Shown here one piece after another: positions 50,129-59,526 of a DNA stretch of 64,000 nucleotides. The stretch covers positions 1 to 64,000 of the forward strand of contig NZ_JANJGU010000002.1 in NCBI RefSeq assembly GCF_024626525.1, given 5' to 3'. Both the position numbers and the translations under genes were made by a program. The stretch's first letter is position 1, and each line of letters starts with the position of its first letter. The stretch is from Lederbergia panacisoli. Lineage in GTDB: Bacteria; Bacillota; Bacilli; Bacillales; Bacillaceae_C. The notes beneath the pieces are model-generated. The model was not told the origin of the DNA. It saw only the letters and a program-made list of their open reading frames with translations, and did not search any database.

Positions 50129-50157
50129 AAAAGCAAAGCGCGGAGGCTCTGCTTTTT
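50129..50157 (-). terminator. Terminator after recA
   Basis: AAAAGCA and TGCTTTT arms with inner AGC/GCT pairing and T-run on the minus strand, 8 bases from the recA stop. Confidence 0.8.
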
Positions 50158-50164
50158 AAACTAA

Positions 50165-51217
50165 TTAATCATTTAATAAACTAAATTCTTCTTGCGGGTC
50201 TATCTCTTCTTCTGGTGGTGCAATTTTTTCTTTATCAAGTCCGTAATGATCACGAATTTTGACCATAATTTCGTTTTTAAGCGAAGGATTTTCTTTTAAA
50301 AATTGCTTCGCATTTTCGCGGCCTTGTCCAAGGCGCTCTTCATTATACGAATACCAAGAACCACTCTTTTGAACAATATCAAGTTCAGAGCCCATATCAA
50401 TGATTTCGCCCTCACGAGAAATTCCTTCACCATACATAATATCTACTTCCGCTACTTTGAATGGAGGAGCCACTTTATTTTTGACTATTTTTACCTTCGT
50501 CTTATTCCCAACAATATCTTGCCCTAGCTTTAGTTGTTCAGCGCGACGGACTTCAAGACGTACGGAGGAGTAGAATTTCAATGCGCGTCCTCCAGGTGTT
50601 GTCTCGGGATTTCCGAACATAACTCCAATCTTTTCACGAATTTGATTGATGAAAATAGCAATTGTGTTCGATTTATTGATGGCACCTGAAAGTTTACGAA
50701 GGGCTTGGGACATTAAGCGCGCTTGTAATCCTACATGTGAATCTCCCATTTCCCCTTCTATTTCAGCTTTCGGTACCAAAGCTGCCACCGAGTCAACAAC
50801 GATTATTTCAATTGCACCGCTTCGGACAAGTGCTTCCGCAATTTCAAGCGCTTGCTCACCTGTATCAGGCTGGGAAAGCAACAACGCATCAATATTAACT
50901 CCCAATTTCTGTGCGTAAACTGGATCGAGCGCATGTTCTGCATCGATAAAGGCCGCTTGGCCACCTTTTGCTTGCACTTCTGCAATTGCATGAAGGGCTA
51001 CCGTTGTTTTACCAGAGCTTTCTGGTCCATAAACTTCTATGACACGTCCACGCGGATAGCCGCCAACTCCTAAAGCTACATCAAGAGCTAATGAGCCACT
51101 TGGGACAGTGGAAATTCTACGGTCTGTCTGCTCTCCAAGTTTCATAATAGATCCTTTTCCGAACTGCTTTTCAATTTGTTTTAACGCCATATCTAATGCT
51201 TTCTGACGATCACTCAC
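50165..51217 (-). CDS. recA: RecA recombinase
   Basis: RecA forms filaments on single-stranded DNA, catalyses strand exchange and triggers LexA self-cleavage. The 350-residue protein has Walker [10 protein letters not shown] at residues 64-72, Walker [11 protein letters not shown], loop L1 [13 protein letters not shown], loop L2 [33 protein letters not shown] and an acidic C-terminus ([15 protein letters not shown]). A strong vegetative promoter with an SOS box upstream controls it. The gap to cinA holds a tandem repeat array, so recA and cinA are probably not co-transcribed here. Confidence 0.99.
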   Translation of the reverse strand: MSDRQKALDMALKQIEKQFGKGSIMKLGEQTDRRISTVPSGSLALDVALGVGGYPRGRVIEVYGPESSGKTTVALHAIAEVQAKGGQAAFIDAEHALDPVYAQKLGVNIDALLLSQPDTGEQALEIAEALVRSGAIEIIVVDSVAALVPKAEIEGEMGDSHVGLQARLMSQALRKLSGAINKSNTIAIFINQIREKIGVMFGNPETTPGGRALKFYSSVRLEVRRAEQLKLGQDIVGNKTKVKIVKNKVAPPFKVAEVDIMYGEGISREGEIIDMGSELDIVQKSGSWYSYNEERLGQGRENAKQFLKENPSLKNEIMVKIRDHYGLDKEKIAPPEEEIDPQEEFSLLND

Positions 51218-51283
51218 TTAGTTTCCTCCTTATACACTCATATTCTATTAAATAAAGTGTGGTTCATATCAAAAGCTAACTTC

Positions 51284-51312
51284 AGTATACAAGTTTTTAT
51301 TCGGTTTGCCAA
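51284..51312 (-). promoter_or_regulatory. recA promoter
   Basis: On the minus strand TTGGCA (51312-51307) and TATACT (51289-51284) are 17 bases apart; the start codon is about 65 bases downstream. Confidence 0.85.
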
Positions 51313-51320
51313 GTAAAAAG

Positions 51321-51334
51321 CGAACATTTATTCG
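51321..51334. promoter_or_regulatory. LexA (SOS) box of recA
   Basis: Minus-strand CGAATAAATGTTCG fits CGAACRNRYGTTCG with one change (T for C at position 5). It lies about 9 bases upstream of the -35 element. Confidence 0.88.
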
Positions 51335-51464
51335 ATAATTTTCGAACGGAAAAATAGCCCATATTGAATAATTGCCTAATGAAAAAACTGTTTTATTAGT
51401 GGCTTGATGTTAAAAAATCAATTTTTAACTTTTTTTGGACAAAATTTCAAACATTATTTTCAGG

Positions 51465-51790
51465 TGGGTAGACTGTAGTGGAAGGCGCGAAATACCCTGC
51501 GGAGAAAACGAGAAGGCATTGAAAAACTGATTTTGAGTCTCGATTCGAACCCAATCGAGACTGAAACCATGGGATAATTACTTTTGAGTCTCGATTCCAA
51601 CTCAATCTAGACTGAAACCACCAGAAAATTACTTTTCAGTCTCGATTCCAACTCAATCGAGACGAAACCACCAGAAAATTACTTTTCAGTCTCGATTCCA
51701 ACTCAATCGAGACGAAACCACCAGAAAATTGCTGTTGAGTCCCGATTCCAACCCAATCGAGACGAAGCGCCTGGAACGGAAACTCAATGG
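51465..51790. repeat. Tandem array of five hairpin units between recA and cinA
   Basis: Five units of 51, 51, 50 and 50 base spacing each hold a GTCTCGATT/AATCGAGAC inverted repeat (first arms at 51537, 51588, 51639, 51689, 51739) separated by seven bases. The linker between hairpins (GAAACCACCAGAAAATTAC) is almost constant. Unit 2 has one arm mismatch (TCTAG) and unit 5 has GTCCC. The flanks (GTAGTGGAAGGCGCG left; GCGCCTGGAACGGAAA right) look like the two ends of a family A element. No spacer variability, so not a CRISPR. The rest of the 648-base recA-cinA gap holds the recA promoter and cinA terminator. Confidence 0.9.
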
Positions 51791-51814
51791 ACGAGTTTAA
51801 AGAATGATACAAAA

Positions 51815-51856
51815 AAGAGGATGCCCCTAAAAAGTTACACTTTTGGACATCCTCTT
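51815..51856 (-). terminator. Terminator after cinA
   Basis: AAGAGGATG and CATCCTCTT arms with inner GCC/GGA pairs and an 18-base loop, followed by a T-run on the minus strand, 10 bases from the cinA stop. Confidence 0.82.
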
Positions 51857-51865
51857 AAAGTTTCT

Positions 51866-53104
51866 CTATTTTTTTAATTCCTGCAGCAAATAATGACAGC
51901 CATACATAACAGATCTCTTCTGATTGCCATTTCTAGAACCTGCTAAGTTAAGGAGATATGCTTTTGCGGGCTTATTGTCAAAGGATATTCCAATCCATAC
52001 TGTCCCGGCTGGGTGGCCTTCTAATGAATCAGGTCCCGCCACGCCCGTAAAGCTTATGCCGATATTTGTTCCAAGCATGTTTCTTACATTTTCCGCTAAT
52101 TCAATTGCACATTCTTCACTAACAGCACCGAAATGATCAAGCGTTTCTTTTTTTACATTACATAGTTTTATTTTTGCATTATTAGAATAGCATACTACGC
52201 CGCCAATCAGCATTGTACTTACGCCAACTATTGAAGTCATTTCAGATTGAAAGAGCCCGCCTGTCAAGCTCTCGGCGCATGCAATAGTAAGTTTCTTCTC
52301 TTCTAGAACCTTAAGAAGTTCTTTCATGATTGAAGTTTGGTCATATCCATAAAAATACTGTCCAACTCGATCGTTAACCTTTTTTTCCATTGCATCAATC
52401 ATTTTATGAGCTTCACTTTCAGATTGATGCCTAGCGGTTATTCGTAAAGTAACCTCATTATCCCCTGCAAGTGGAGCTACCGTTGGGTTTGTTTGTGTAT
52501 CGAGTATATCTTCTATCTCTACCTCAAGCTGTGATTCGCCGATTCCGAAATAGCGTAAAACACGAGATTCAATTCTCTCACGTGATTCTAATTGATCTAA
52601 TATAGCTAAACGGCCGTATTTGCGAAACATTGGCTGCATTTCATGAGGCGGTCCTGGCAAAAGCATATAAGAATATGGTTTATTATGTAAAAACATTCCT
52701 GGTGCCATTCCATGTTCATTTGGAAGTACTCTAGCCCCATCAAGGACAAGTGCTTGCTTTTTATTGTTTTCTGTCATTGTTCGTCCGGTTTTTTGGAAGT
52801 ATGCAAGAATGGTTTGCATAGCATCCTCATCAAGAACAAGGCTTGTCCCGATATGTTTTGCAATTGTTTCTTTTGTAAGATCATCTTTTGTTGGACCTAA
52901 TCCACCGGTAAAAATAATCAAATCCGCTCTTTCTTCCGCATGTAAAATGGCCTTTTCAAGCCGAACTGGATTATCCCCTACGACGGTGTGATAATAAACA
53001 TTTACACCTATTTCAGCAAGCTGTTCCGAAAGAAACTTGGCATTTGTATTGACGATTTGTCCTAATAAAAGCTCTGTTCCAACCGCTATAATTTCTGCAT
53101 TCAT
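51866..53104 (-). CDS. cinA: CinA, competence/damage-inducible protein
   Basis: CinA combines an N-terminal molybdopterin-binding-like domain (COG1058) and a C-terminal nicotinamide-nucleotide amidase-like domain. In many bacteria it recycles damaged pyridine nucleotides. The 412-residue protein has [14 protein letters not shown] at residues 9-22, [15 protein letters not shown] (about 70) and [11 protein letters not shown]. The C-terminal part has [18 protein letters not shown] and [24 protein letters not shown]. It lies downstream of pgsA as usual. Transcription into recA is blocked by its terminator, in contrast to species with a cinA-recA operon. Confidence 0.95.
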   Translation of the reverse strand: MNAEIIAVGTELLLGQIVNTNAKFLSEQLAEIGVNVYYHTVVGDNPVRLEKAILHAEERADLIIFTGGLGPTKDDLTKETIAKHIGTSLVLDEDAMQTILAYFQKTGRTMTENNKKQALVLDGARVLPNEHGMAPGMFLHNKPYSYMLLPGPPHEMQPMFRKYGRLAILDQLESRERIESRVLRYFGIGESQLEVEIEDILDTQTNPTVAPLAGDNEVTLRITARHQSESEAHKMIDAMEKKVNDRVGQYFYGYDQTSIMKELLKVLEEKKLTIACAESLTGGLFQSEMTSIVGVSTMLIGGVVCYSNNAKIKLCNVKKETLDHFGAVSEECAIELAENVRNMLGTNIGISFTGVAGPDSLEGHPAGTVWIGISFDNKPAKAYLLNLAGSRNGNQKRSVMYGCHYLLQELKK

Positions 53105-53130
53105 ATATGCATATCCTTCCCTTTAAAATT

Positions 53131-53709
53131 CTATTTTGAATTTTTAAATATCGCCCTGTTCTTATAAAAATATTCATAGCCAGACCAGACTGTAAAAAAT
53201 AATGCCACCCACAAAGCAATTGTATCGAGCGGAAACCCAATAGCCTCAAAAAAAACATTATGTAAAAGTAAAAGTGAGATCGCAATAATCTGTGTCCAAG
53301 TTTTAATTTTCCCCAACATATTAGCAGCTACAACTTCACCTGTTCCGGATAAAATCATCCTTAATCCTGTGACTGCAAACTCTCGACTAATAATGACTAT
53401 GACGATCCAAGATGGAGCAAGATGCATTTCGACAAGAACAATAAATGCGGCAGAGACAAGAAGTTTATCTGCCAATGGATCTAAAAACTTCCCTAAATTG
53501 GTAACCAAATTATGTTTTCGTGCATAATAGCCATCCACCCAATCAGTTATAGAAGCTAAAATAAAAATGAGTGCTCCGATTAAATGAGATAATTCTAGTT
53601 CAGTTCCAGGCAGGCTTACCCTCCCCCAGTTAAAAGGAACTAGCATTAATAGTAAAAAAAGCGGGATTAATATTACCCTGGCGACTGTAATTTTATTTGG
53701 CAAATTCAT
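53131..53709 (-). CDS. pgsA: Phosphatidylglycerophosphate synthase
   Basis: PgsA transfers phosphatidyl from CDP-diacylglycerol to glycerol-3-phosphate, the committed step to phosphatidylglycerol. The 192-residue integral membrane protein has the full CDP-alcohol phosphotransferase motif DGYYARKHNLVTNLGKFLDPLAD (spacing D-G-x2-A-R-x8-G-x3-D-x3-D, about residues 59-81). About five hydrophobic helices are present. AGGAGG is at 10 bases from the ATG. It is 26 bases upstream of cinA in the same direction. Confidence 0.97.
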   Translation of the reverse strand: MNLPNKITVARVILIPLFLLLMLVPFNWGRVSLPGTELELSHLIGALIFILASITDWVDGYYARKHNLVTNLGKFLDPLADKLLVSAAFIVLVEMHLAPSWIVIVIISREFAVTGLRMILSGTGEVVAANMLGKIKTWTQIIAISLLLLHNVFFEAIGFPLDTIALWVALFFTVWSGYEYFYKNRAIFKNSK

Positions 53710-53741
53710 GAAAGAACCTCCTCAAGCTTATGAAAAAAGGA

Positions 53742-53758
53742 ACCGCCAAAAAGGCGGT
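53742..53758 (-). terminator. Terminator after ymfM
   Basis: ACCGCC and GGCGGT with a 5-base loop, then TCCTTTTTTC on the minus strand. It separates ymfM from pgsA. Confidence 0.85.
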
Positions 53759-53779
53759 AAAAAAGTGATCGAGTACTGC

Positions 53780-54667
53780 TTATTCCATCTTTTGAAATTG
53801 AATGATAATGTTTTGCACAGTATTGTTTTTTTCTTCCGGGGACAATTCGTACTCCAGTAATTCATCGTTTACATAAATTTCAGTTTTAGGAGTAAATCCA
53901 GCCCTGATACTCACACTAGAATCATCGGTAAGATCAAATTTCTCACCTGCACCATCTTTTAATTCCCCTGTGAAAAGCACTTCATTTTTACTGTTGGCAA
54001 TTTTTACCCAAGTTGCACCATCAGATGCCGCCTTCACTTCCACCTCAAATTTATCAGCATTTGATAAAGTATAAGTAGTCGTAGTTCCAGAAACACCATC
54101 CACCGTCATTTCCTGCTGTACAGTTTCTTCAGGAGTAGCCTCTTCTGTTTCTTCATCTGCAGGTGCTGTTTCTTCTTCTTTCTCACCTGCAGGCGGAATA
54201 ACATCACCTGATTCTTTTATATCCACAGCTCCATTATTATTTTTATTTACGGCTGATTTATCGCCTAAATCGATATATTTTGTAACTAAAAACCAGATTA
54301 ATACTAATAGGGCGAGTACAAATATAGCCGTAATAACTTTCGGAAAAAGTTCCAAAGCTTTAGAACTGCTCGGTGATACTGATCTTCTAGACTGTGTTCT
54401 GGAAAGCTGTTCTGTTAAATTCTCATCATATGCAAGAGGAATTTCATTTTTATGTTCCTCAAATAGTAGTTCCGGTTCCAGTCCAACTGCCTCTGCATAT
54501 TGTTTGATAAAGGCTCTCGCATAAAATTTGCCGGGCATGATATCATATTTTCCCTCTTCAATCGCGAGCAAATATCTTTTTTGTATCCTCGTAATATTTT
54601 GCAGTTCATCTAAGGTAATACTTTTTTCTTCACGAGCCATGCGAAGTCGGCTCCCTAATTCCGTCAA
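53780..54667 (-). CDS. ymfM: RodZ-like protein YmfM
   Basis: The RodZ/YmfM family links the MreB cytoskeleton to the membrane. The 295-residue protein has an N-terminal Cro-type HTH (residues 3-65, with IQKRYLLAIEEGKYDIMPG) and one transmembrane helix (about 108-130, VITAIFVLALLVLIWFLV). A Glu/Thr-rich extracellular linker and a C-terminal DUF4115 domain follow (about 215-290). A TTG at 54667 is the best start because AGGTG stands six bases upstream and the family usually begins MTELG; a GTG three codons earlier is possible. Confidence 0.92.
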   Translation of the reverse strand: MTELGSRLRMAREEKSITLDELQNITRIQKRYLLAIEEGKYDIMPGKFYARAFIKQYAEAVGLEPELLFEEHKNEIPLAYDENLTEQLSRTQSRRSVSPSSSKALELFPKVITAIFVLALLVLIWFLVTKYIDLGDKSAVNKNNNGAVDIKESGDVIPPAGEKEEETAPADEETEEATPEETVQQEMTVDGVSGTTTTYTLSNADKFEVEVKAASDGATWVKIANSKNEVLFTGELKDGAGEKFDLTDDSSVSIRAGFTPKTEIYVNDELLEYELSPEEKNNTVQNIIIQFQKME

Positions 54668-54685
54668 TGAAAACACCTGCCAATC

Positions 54686-55474
54686 CTAAAAATCAAAACC
54701 AAAGTCTGGTTCAGTGAATAAATTATGGTCTTGCACAATTTCATATGTAATTTCTTCATCATCATTATTTCTTAGTTCGATGATATAATCAAAATCCTCC
54801 ATGGAAAATTCAGAATGCTGAACAAAAATATCAGGATGTTCGATAACTTTTACTGCGGGAAGTTTCATAATTTCCCGAACTAACTGCCAATGGCGTTCAT
54901 CAGCTCTTCTTCTTGAGACAATCCCATCGAGAATGAATATATTATCAGCATTGTATTCGTCTTTTATTAATTCTTTACGTATTGTTTGCTTTAATAGAGT
55001 AGATGATACAAACAGCCATTTTTTATTGGCACAAACACTTGATGCTACTACAGATTCTGTCTTGCCTACTCGCGGCATGCCTCTAATCCCGATAAGCTTG
55101 TGACCTTCTTGTTTAAATAATTCGGCCATAAAATCGACCAAAAGTCCAAGTTCATCGCGAACGAAACGAAATGTTTTTTTATCATCCATATCACGTTGAA
55201 TATATCTTCCATGTCTTACCGCAAGACGGTCCCTAAGTTTCGGTTCGCGAATTTTAGTAACTTTAATCGTTTCAACTGTCTTTAATATAGATTCAAGCCG
55301 TAAAATTTGATTTTTACTACTCGCACGTATTAAAAGGCCACGCCTCCCGCTATCAATTCCATTAATGCTTACAATATTGATTGAAAGCATCCCTAATAAT
55401 GATGAAATATCCCCAAGTAAGCCTGGACGATCGATTGTAATTTCATATTCCAAATACCATTCTTTTCTGTCCAT
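54686..55474 (-). CDS. ymfK: YmfK, DUF3388 protein with ACT-like N-terminus
   Basis: The 262-residue protein starts with an ACT-like regulatory domain (EITIDRPGLLGDISSLLGMLSINI, residues 9-32). It is followed by a P-loop-like segment (IGIRGMPRVGKTESVVASS, about 128-146) and an alpha/beta region typical of DUF3388. The family is restricted to Bacillales and its function is not known to me. The combination of ligand-binding ACT and an NTP-binding loop suggests a sensor or regulator, but that is inference only. It lies 18 bases upstream of ymfM in the same direction and is probably co-transcribed. Confidence 0.88.
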   Translation of the reverse strand: MDRKEWYLEYEITIDRPGLLGDISSLLGMLSINIVSINGIDSGRRGLLIRASSKNQILRLESILKTVETIKVTKIREPKLRDRLAVRHGRYIQRDMDDKKTFRFVRDELGLLVDFMAELFKQEGHKLIGIRGMPRVGKTESVVASSVCANKKWLFVSSTLLKQTIRKELIKDEYNADNIFILDGIVSRRRADERHWQLVREIMKLPAVKVIEHPDIFVQHSEFSMEDFDYIIELRNNDDEEITYEIVQDHNLFTEPDFGFDF

Positions 55475-55602
55475 TCAAACATCCCCTTGAAGATAGCCGT
55501 TTTTATGTTCTTCATCAAAGTAGTCTCGATTATATCATAGCTGAAATTAAGTAAACATGAAAGAAAAACATATATACAATCATCTTTTTTAAGCATAGAA
55601 AA

Positions 55603-55671
55603 GGACTGTCCCATTTTTAAGGGCAAATCCTTATATCCAAGTAGGATTTGAACCACTTAAAAGACAGTCCC
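55603..55671 (-). terminator. Long hairpin after ymfJ (GGGACAGT type)
   Basis: Outer arms GGACTGTCCC and GACAGTCCC, inner arms TTTAAG/CTTAAA and AAATCCT/AGGATTT make a layered 69-base stem; the minus strand continues with TTTTC. The outer arms resemble those at 17.8 and 22.0 kb. Confidence 0.65.
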
Positions 55672-55682
55672 AAAACATTTAT

Positions 55683-55940
55683 CTAATGTGTACTATTATT
55701 TTCGACAAGTTTCACCATTATGCTTGCGATTGCTTTTTGTTCTTCTTCAGAAGCAACAGACCACAAATCAGAAAGTACCCTTTCTTGCTCGTTTTTAGGG
55801 TCCACTTGCTTTGCAAGATAATCGCCTACTTGGTGTGCCAGCGAGTTGATTACTTTCTGTGACATTCCTTGGTCTTGGGCATTATCTAGACGATCGCCAA
55901 GGAAATTTTTCCACTGATCCCAATTTTCAAGTACTGACAT
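55683..55940 (-). CDS. ymfJ: YmfJ, DUF3243 protein, 85 aa
   Basis: The small helical protein (MSVLENWDQWKNFLGDRLDNAQDQGMSQKVINSLAHQVGDYLAKQVDPKN...) fits DUF3243/YmfJ, a Bacillales family of unknown function. No transmembrane segment or cysteine is present. AAGGAGG precedes the ATG by 7 bases. It follows ymfI by 82 bases and is followed by a long hairpin, so it may end that transcription unit. Confidence 0.9.
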   Translation of the reverse strand: MSVLENWDQWKNFLGDRLDNAQDQGMSQKVINSLAHQVGDYLAKQVDPKNEQERVLSDLWSVASEEEQKAIASIMVKLVENNSTH

Positions 55941-56022
55941 GCCATTTCCTCCTTTGGAATATAACGTACGATGTTATTATGCACTTGGAAAACTGACATT
56001 ATGCAGGATTTTGACATGACAT

Positions 56023-56745
56023 TTATGTATACCAACCACCATTTACCCCAATTACTTGCCCTGTAATGTATGATGATTCTTTCGATAATAAAAAAGAAAT
56101 AACATCTGAAATTTCTTCTGGTTCTGCTAATCTTCCTACAGGTATTTCCTGTTCAAGCATGTCCAATTCTTCTTGTGAAAAACTGTTCAACATATTTGTT
56201 TTTACCGCACCAGGTGCCACACAATTCACTCTTGTCCCTGACATCGCTACTTCCTTGCTAATAGCTTTCATAAAAGCAATTTGTGCGCCTTTAACAGTTG
56301 AATACATTACTTCGCATGCCGCACCTGTTTGTCCCCATATGGAACTAATTAGTACTATTGATGATTTAGGAGTTTTCATTAATTGAGGAAGGAGTTTTTG
56401 TATCATTACCAATGGACTCTTTACGTGAATCTGTAACATTTCATCAATTGTTTGTTCACTTAAATCTGTAAATAATCCGTATGGCGCCGTACCACTTGAG
56501 TACACTATGGCGTTAAGGTTGAATATCGAGTTGCAAACAATATGTACTCCATTATCGGACGTTAGATCCGCACAAATAGGTATCATCTCAATATCAAATG
56601 ATTTAAGTTCCGTCATTAAATCGTTTATTATTTTCTCATTCTGATTATAGTGCAGATATAAATTCCACCCCTTGCGAGCTAGCCTTCTAGCTGTTGCTGC
56701 ACCTATTCCCCCACTCGCTCCAGTAATTAACGCATATTTTTTCAT
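56023..56745 (-). CDS. ymfI: YmfI, EF-P 5-aminopentanone reductase (SDR)
   Basis: YmfI of B. subtilis reduces the 5-aminopentanone group on elongation factor P to 5-aminopentanol, which helps translation of proline-rich stretches. The 240-residue protein is a classical SDR: TGASGGIG at residues 8-15, the Ser (ISS, 133-135), Tyr 148 and Lys 152 (YSTVK) catalytic residues, and a C-terminal SSYITGQVIGVNGGW. Many SDRs share these motifs, so the substrate is assigned by gene order (ymfH-ymfI-ymfJ) rather than by residues. GGGAGAAGAG precedes the ATG. Confidence 0.88.
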   Translation of the reverse strand: MKKYALITGASGGIGAATARRLARKGWNLYLHYNQNEKIINDLMTELKSFDIEMIPICADLTSDNGVHIVCNSIFNLNAIVYSSGTAPYGLFTDLSEQTIDEMLQIHVKSPLVMIQKLLPQLMKTPKSSIVLISSIWGQTGAACEVMYSTVKGAQIAFMKAISKEVAMSGTRVNCVAPGAVKTNMLNSFSQEELDMLEQEIPVGRLAEPEEISDVISFLLSKESSYITGQVIGVNGGWYT

Positions 56746-56768
56746 TTACTCTCTTCTCCCATAAAAAC

Positions 56769-56788
56769 AGCCCGGTATTATCCGGGCC
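56769..56788 (-). terminator. Terminator after ymfH
   Basis: GCCCGG and CCGGGC with a 6-base loop, followed by TGTTTTTAT on the minus strand. It lies 8 bases after the ymfH stop and just upstream of ymfI, so read-through may still feed ymfI. Confidence 0.8.
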
Positions 56789-56795
56789 GGCTTCT

Positions 56796-58085
56796 TTATT
56801 TTTTTGGAACAACTTGACAAACAGTCATTCGATCCTTCGCAAAAAATGCGTTGGCTGCTTCCTTTATATAGTCAAATTGTAATTCTTCCAAGACTGCAAC
56901 AGTATCAAAAAGATCCATGCCGTTAAACGCATATCTTGTAAATTGATTGGCAATAAATTCCGGAGAATTCATGGAGCGCAAGAATCCTCCTATTCGTTTT
57001 TTCTTAGCTCGTTGTAATGCCTCATCCGATAAGTATTGACCGTTTTTTGCTTCCATCAAAATGGTTTGCAAACGTTCTGATAAAGCATCCGGATCCTTCG
57101 TGTCACTACCGACATAAGCAAATCCAAATCCCCGCTCTAACGTATAGTCATATTGAAATGTGTCATCAATTATGCCGCTTGTAATAAGGTCCTCATAGTT
57201 TTCGGAACTTTTTCCAAATAACAATTCAAAAATTATATTTATAGCTAATTCCTGCTTTAGCATGTCTCTGCCGCTTTGATCAACGTTTTTCCCTTTCACA
57301 CCCACATAACATTTCGGAGTTTGAACATTCATTTTCAATTCTTGTTTCTTATTATATACGGTTTCTGGCTCTTCCTCAAAATATCGCTGTATTTCAGGGG
57401 CATCACTATATTGTTTCTTCGCTTGGTTTTCGTGAATGAGTTTAAACATTTCTTCCGGATTAACAGGACCTACTAAAAACATTAGCATGTTGCTTGGGTG
57501 GTAAAACGTATTATAACACTCATACAGAAGTTCGGCTGTAATCTGTGAAATCGACTCAACCGTTCCCGCTATATCTATTTTTACTGGGTGGGTATGATAC
57601 ATGTTTTCGATCGTTCCGAAAAATAGCCTCCAGTCCGGATTATCATCATACATTCTAATTTCCTGACCGATAATGCCTTTCTCTTTTTCTACGGACTTTT
57701 CCGTAAAATATGGCTCTTGCACCATATCCATTAATGTAATTAGATTTTTTTCCACATCATTTGTACTTGAGAATAAATAAGCAGTCCTAGTGAAGGAAGT
57801 AAAAGCATTTGCAGATGCACCTTGCTTACTAAACTGCTGAAATACATCCCCTTGTTCTTTTTCAAACATTTTATGCTCCAAAAAATGGGCAATGCCGTCA
57901 GGGACGCGAATATTTTCATCTTTATTCAATGGCTTAAATTGGTGATCAATGGAGCCATAGTTAGTTGTAAACGTCGCGAATGTTTTATTAAATCCCATTT
58001 TCGGAAGAATATATACTTGTAATCCATTATCCAATTTTTCATAGTAGAGGGTTTCTTGAATTTGATCAAATTCAATTGTCTTCAT
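56796..58085 (-). CDS. ymfH: YmfH, M16-family zinc peptidase
   Basis: M16 peptidases are pitrilysin-like clamshell proteases, and pairs with one active and one inactive partner are common. The 429-residue protein keeps the inverted zinc motif HFLEH (about residue 69-73), and the downstream Glu is expected in EKGIIGQEIRMYDD. It therefore looks catalytically active, while its partner YmfF does not. The substrate is unknown to me. The ATG overlaps the ymfF stop by 4 bases, so the two are translationally coupled and probably form a heterodimer in the cytoplasm (no signal peptide). Confidence 0.93.
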   Translation of the reverse strand: MKTIEFDQIQETLYYEKLDNGLQVYILPKMGFNKTFATFTTNYGSIDHQFKPLNKDENIRVPDGIAHFLEHKMFEKEQGDVFQQFSKQGASANAFTSFTRTAYLFSSTNDVEKNLITLMDMVQEPYFTEKSVEKEKGIIGQEIRMYDDNPDWRLFFGTIENMYHTHPVKIDIAGTVESISQITAELLYECYNTFYHPSNMLMFLVGPVNPEEMFKLIHENQAKKQYSDAPEIQRYFEEEPETVYNKKQELKMNVQTPKCYVGVKGKNVDQSGRDMLKQELAINIIFELLFGKSSENYEDLITSGIIDDTFQYDYTLERGFGFAYVGSDTKDPDALSERLQTILMEAKNGQYLSDEALQRAKKKRIGGFLRSMNSPEFIANQFTRYAFNGMDLFDTVAVLEELQFDYIKEAANAFFAKDRMTVCQVVPKK

Positions 58086-59362
58086 ACATGCCCACCTTCC
58101 ATTCCGGAAAGAAAATATATGGTATCAAGCTTAACTTTATTTGCAACAGCGATAATTTCATCACGTGTAGTTGTGTTTGTTTTATCAATCCACTCACTAA
58201 ATTCAACTTCAGTACCGGCAACAATGTTATGATAGAACACTTCAATGACTCCTCTTGCAGAATCAATTGTTTCCAAAAACTGATTTTGAATGACAGCCTT
58301 CGTTTGAGATATTTCCTCATCTGTGAAACTGCCTTCCTTCATTAATTTTAATTGTTCTTTAATGATGGAAACTGCTTTTTCATAATTTCCTGAGTCTATT
58401 CCCGACATAATCATTAATAATCCTTTATGGCTCTCGACTCTGCTAGCAGCATAATAGGCTAAGCTTTCTTTTTCACGTACATTTATGAACAACTTTGAAT
58501 GTGGAAACCCGCCGAAAATCCCATTGAACAATTGCAAAGCAAAATAATCAGAATCTCCATATGAGATATTTGTTCGGCAACCCATATTTAGTTTTCCCTG
58601 ATTAAGATCTTGAGTTTCCCTGACTTCTTTAACTGTTGATACATCTTTTTCTGGTGAATTCTTTTGCGGTGACTTCGTACGTTCTTGATATTGGAAAACC
58701 GAGCAGAAATTTTCTACTTCATCAAGATCAATGTCCCCAATAATATAAAGGTCCATTTTATCATCCGTAAATGCACGTTTGTAATATTCAAATAAAGAAG
58801 CCCCTGTTATTTCATCGACTTGATCTTCTTCGCCTGATGCTTGAATTGAGTAAGGCTCATCTTTACACATTTCTTCAACGAGCCGGACACTTGCATAGCG
58901 CATTTTGTCATCAAATAAAGATTGAATCCGTCTTGTTAAGCTCCTTTTTTCTTTCTGCATAGTTGCTTCATGAAATGCATTATCTGTTATATTCGGATTT
59001 TGTAATACTTCACCTAAAAATTCAATCGCTCTTTGTAAAAGCGGTGTTTTATCCTGGAGGAATTTTTCATTGGCAACCTCTATTGTAAAAGAAATAATAT
59101 GGAACTCGCCTTTTTTACTTACATCTGTATAAAATGAAGCACCATAAAGATCATCCAAGTATGAACGCAATGCACTTGTAGTGTTATATTTTTTCGAATT
59201 ACTTTGAAGAACATTAGGTAATAGGGCACGATATGTAGCAGTTTCTTTTTCAAGAGGTGCTTTCATTTTCCATACAATTGTATTTGTTTTATACTTTTCA
59301 GTTGGAATGATATGAAGGGTATATCCAGACTTTTCTACAACATGCTCCTTAACAAGTTCCAT
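58082..59362 (-). CDS. ymfF: YmfF, M16-family peptidase-like protein lacking the zinc motif
   Basis: The 426-residue protein aligns in layout with M16 proteins: N-terminal strand-rich half with LRSYLDDLYGASFYTDVSKKGEFHIISF, a middle YYKRAFTDDKMDLYIIGDID, and a C-terminal half with LFINVREKESLAYYAASRVESHKGLL. No HxxEH or HxxDH is present at the place where zinc would bind, so it is probably the non-catalytic partner of YmfH. Together they could form the closed chamber of a heterodimeric peptidase. It is the first gene of the ymfF-ymfH pair. Confidence 0.92.
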   Translation of the reverse strand: MELVKEHVVEKSGYTLHIIPTEKYKTNTIVWKMKAPLEKETATYRALLPNVLQSNSKKYNTTSALRSYLDDLYGASFYTDVSKKGEFHIISFTIEVANEKFLQDKTPLLQRAIEFLGEVLQNPNITDNAFHEATMQKEKRSLTRRIQSLFDDKMRYASVRLVEEMCKDEPYSIQASGEEDQVDEITGASLFEYYKRAFTDDKMDLYIIGDIDLDEVENFCSVFQYQERTKSPQKNSPEKDVSTVKEVRETQDLNQGKLNMGCRTNISYGDSDYFALQLFNGIFGGFPHSKLFINVREKESLAYYAASRVESHKGLLMIMSGIDSGNYEKAVSIIKEQLKLMKEGSFTDEEISQTKAVIQNQFLETIDSARGVIEVFYHNIVAGTEVEFSEWIDKTNTTTRDEIIAVANKVKLDTIYFLSGMEGGHV

Positions 59363-59526
59363 TTAGGATCCTCCAATACTTTCAATATAGTTCACAAACC
59401 GATTTTGTTAGTGAGACAAATGCTATTGCACACAGTCCCACTTTACATAATATTATTATAGTTCTATACAACAGCTCTTTATAGTTTATGACTACAATAA
59501 ACCCTTTATTCAGGCAGGAGGAGAGC

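Noticed and set aside
51465-51790. CRISPR array
   Set aside because: Units are tandem copies with nearly identical sequence between palindromes; there are no variable spacers and no cas genes in the window.
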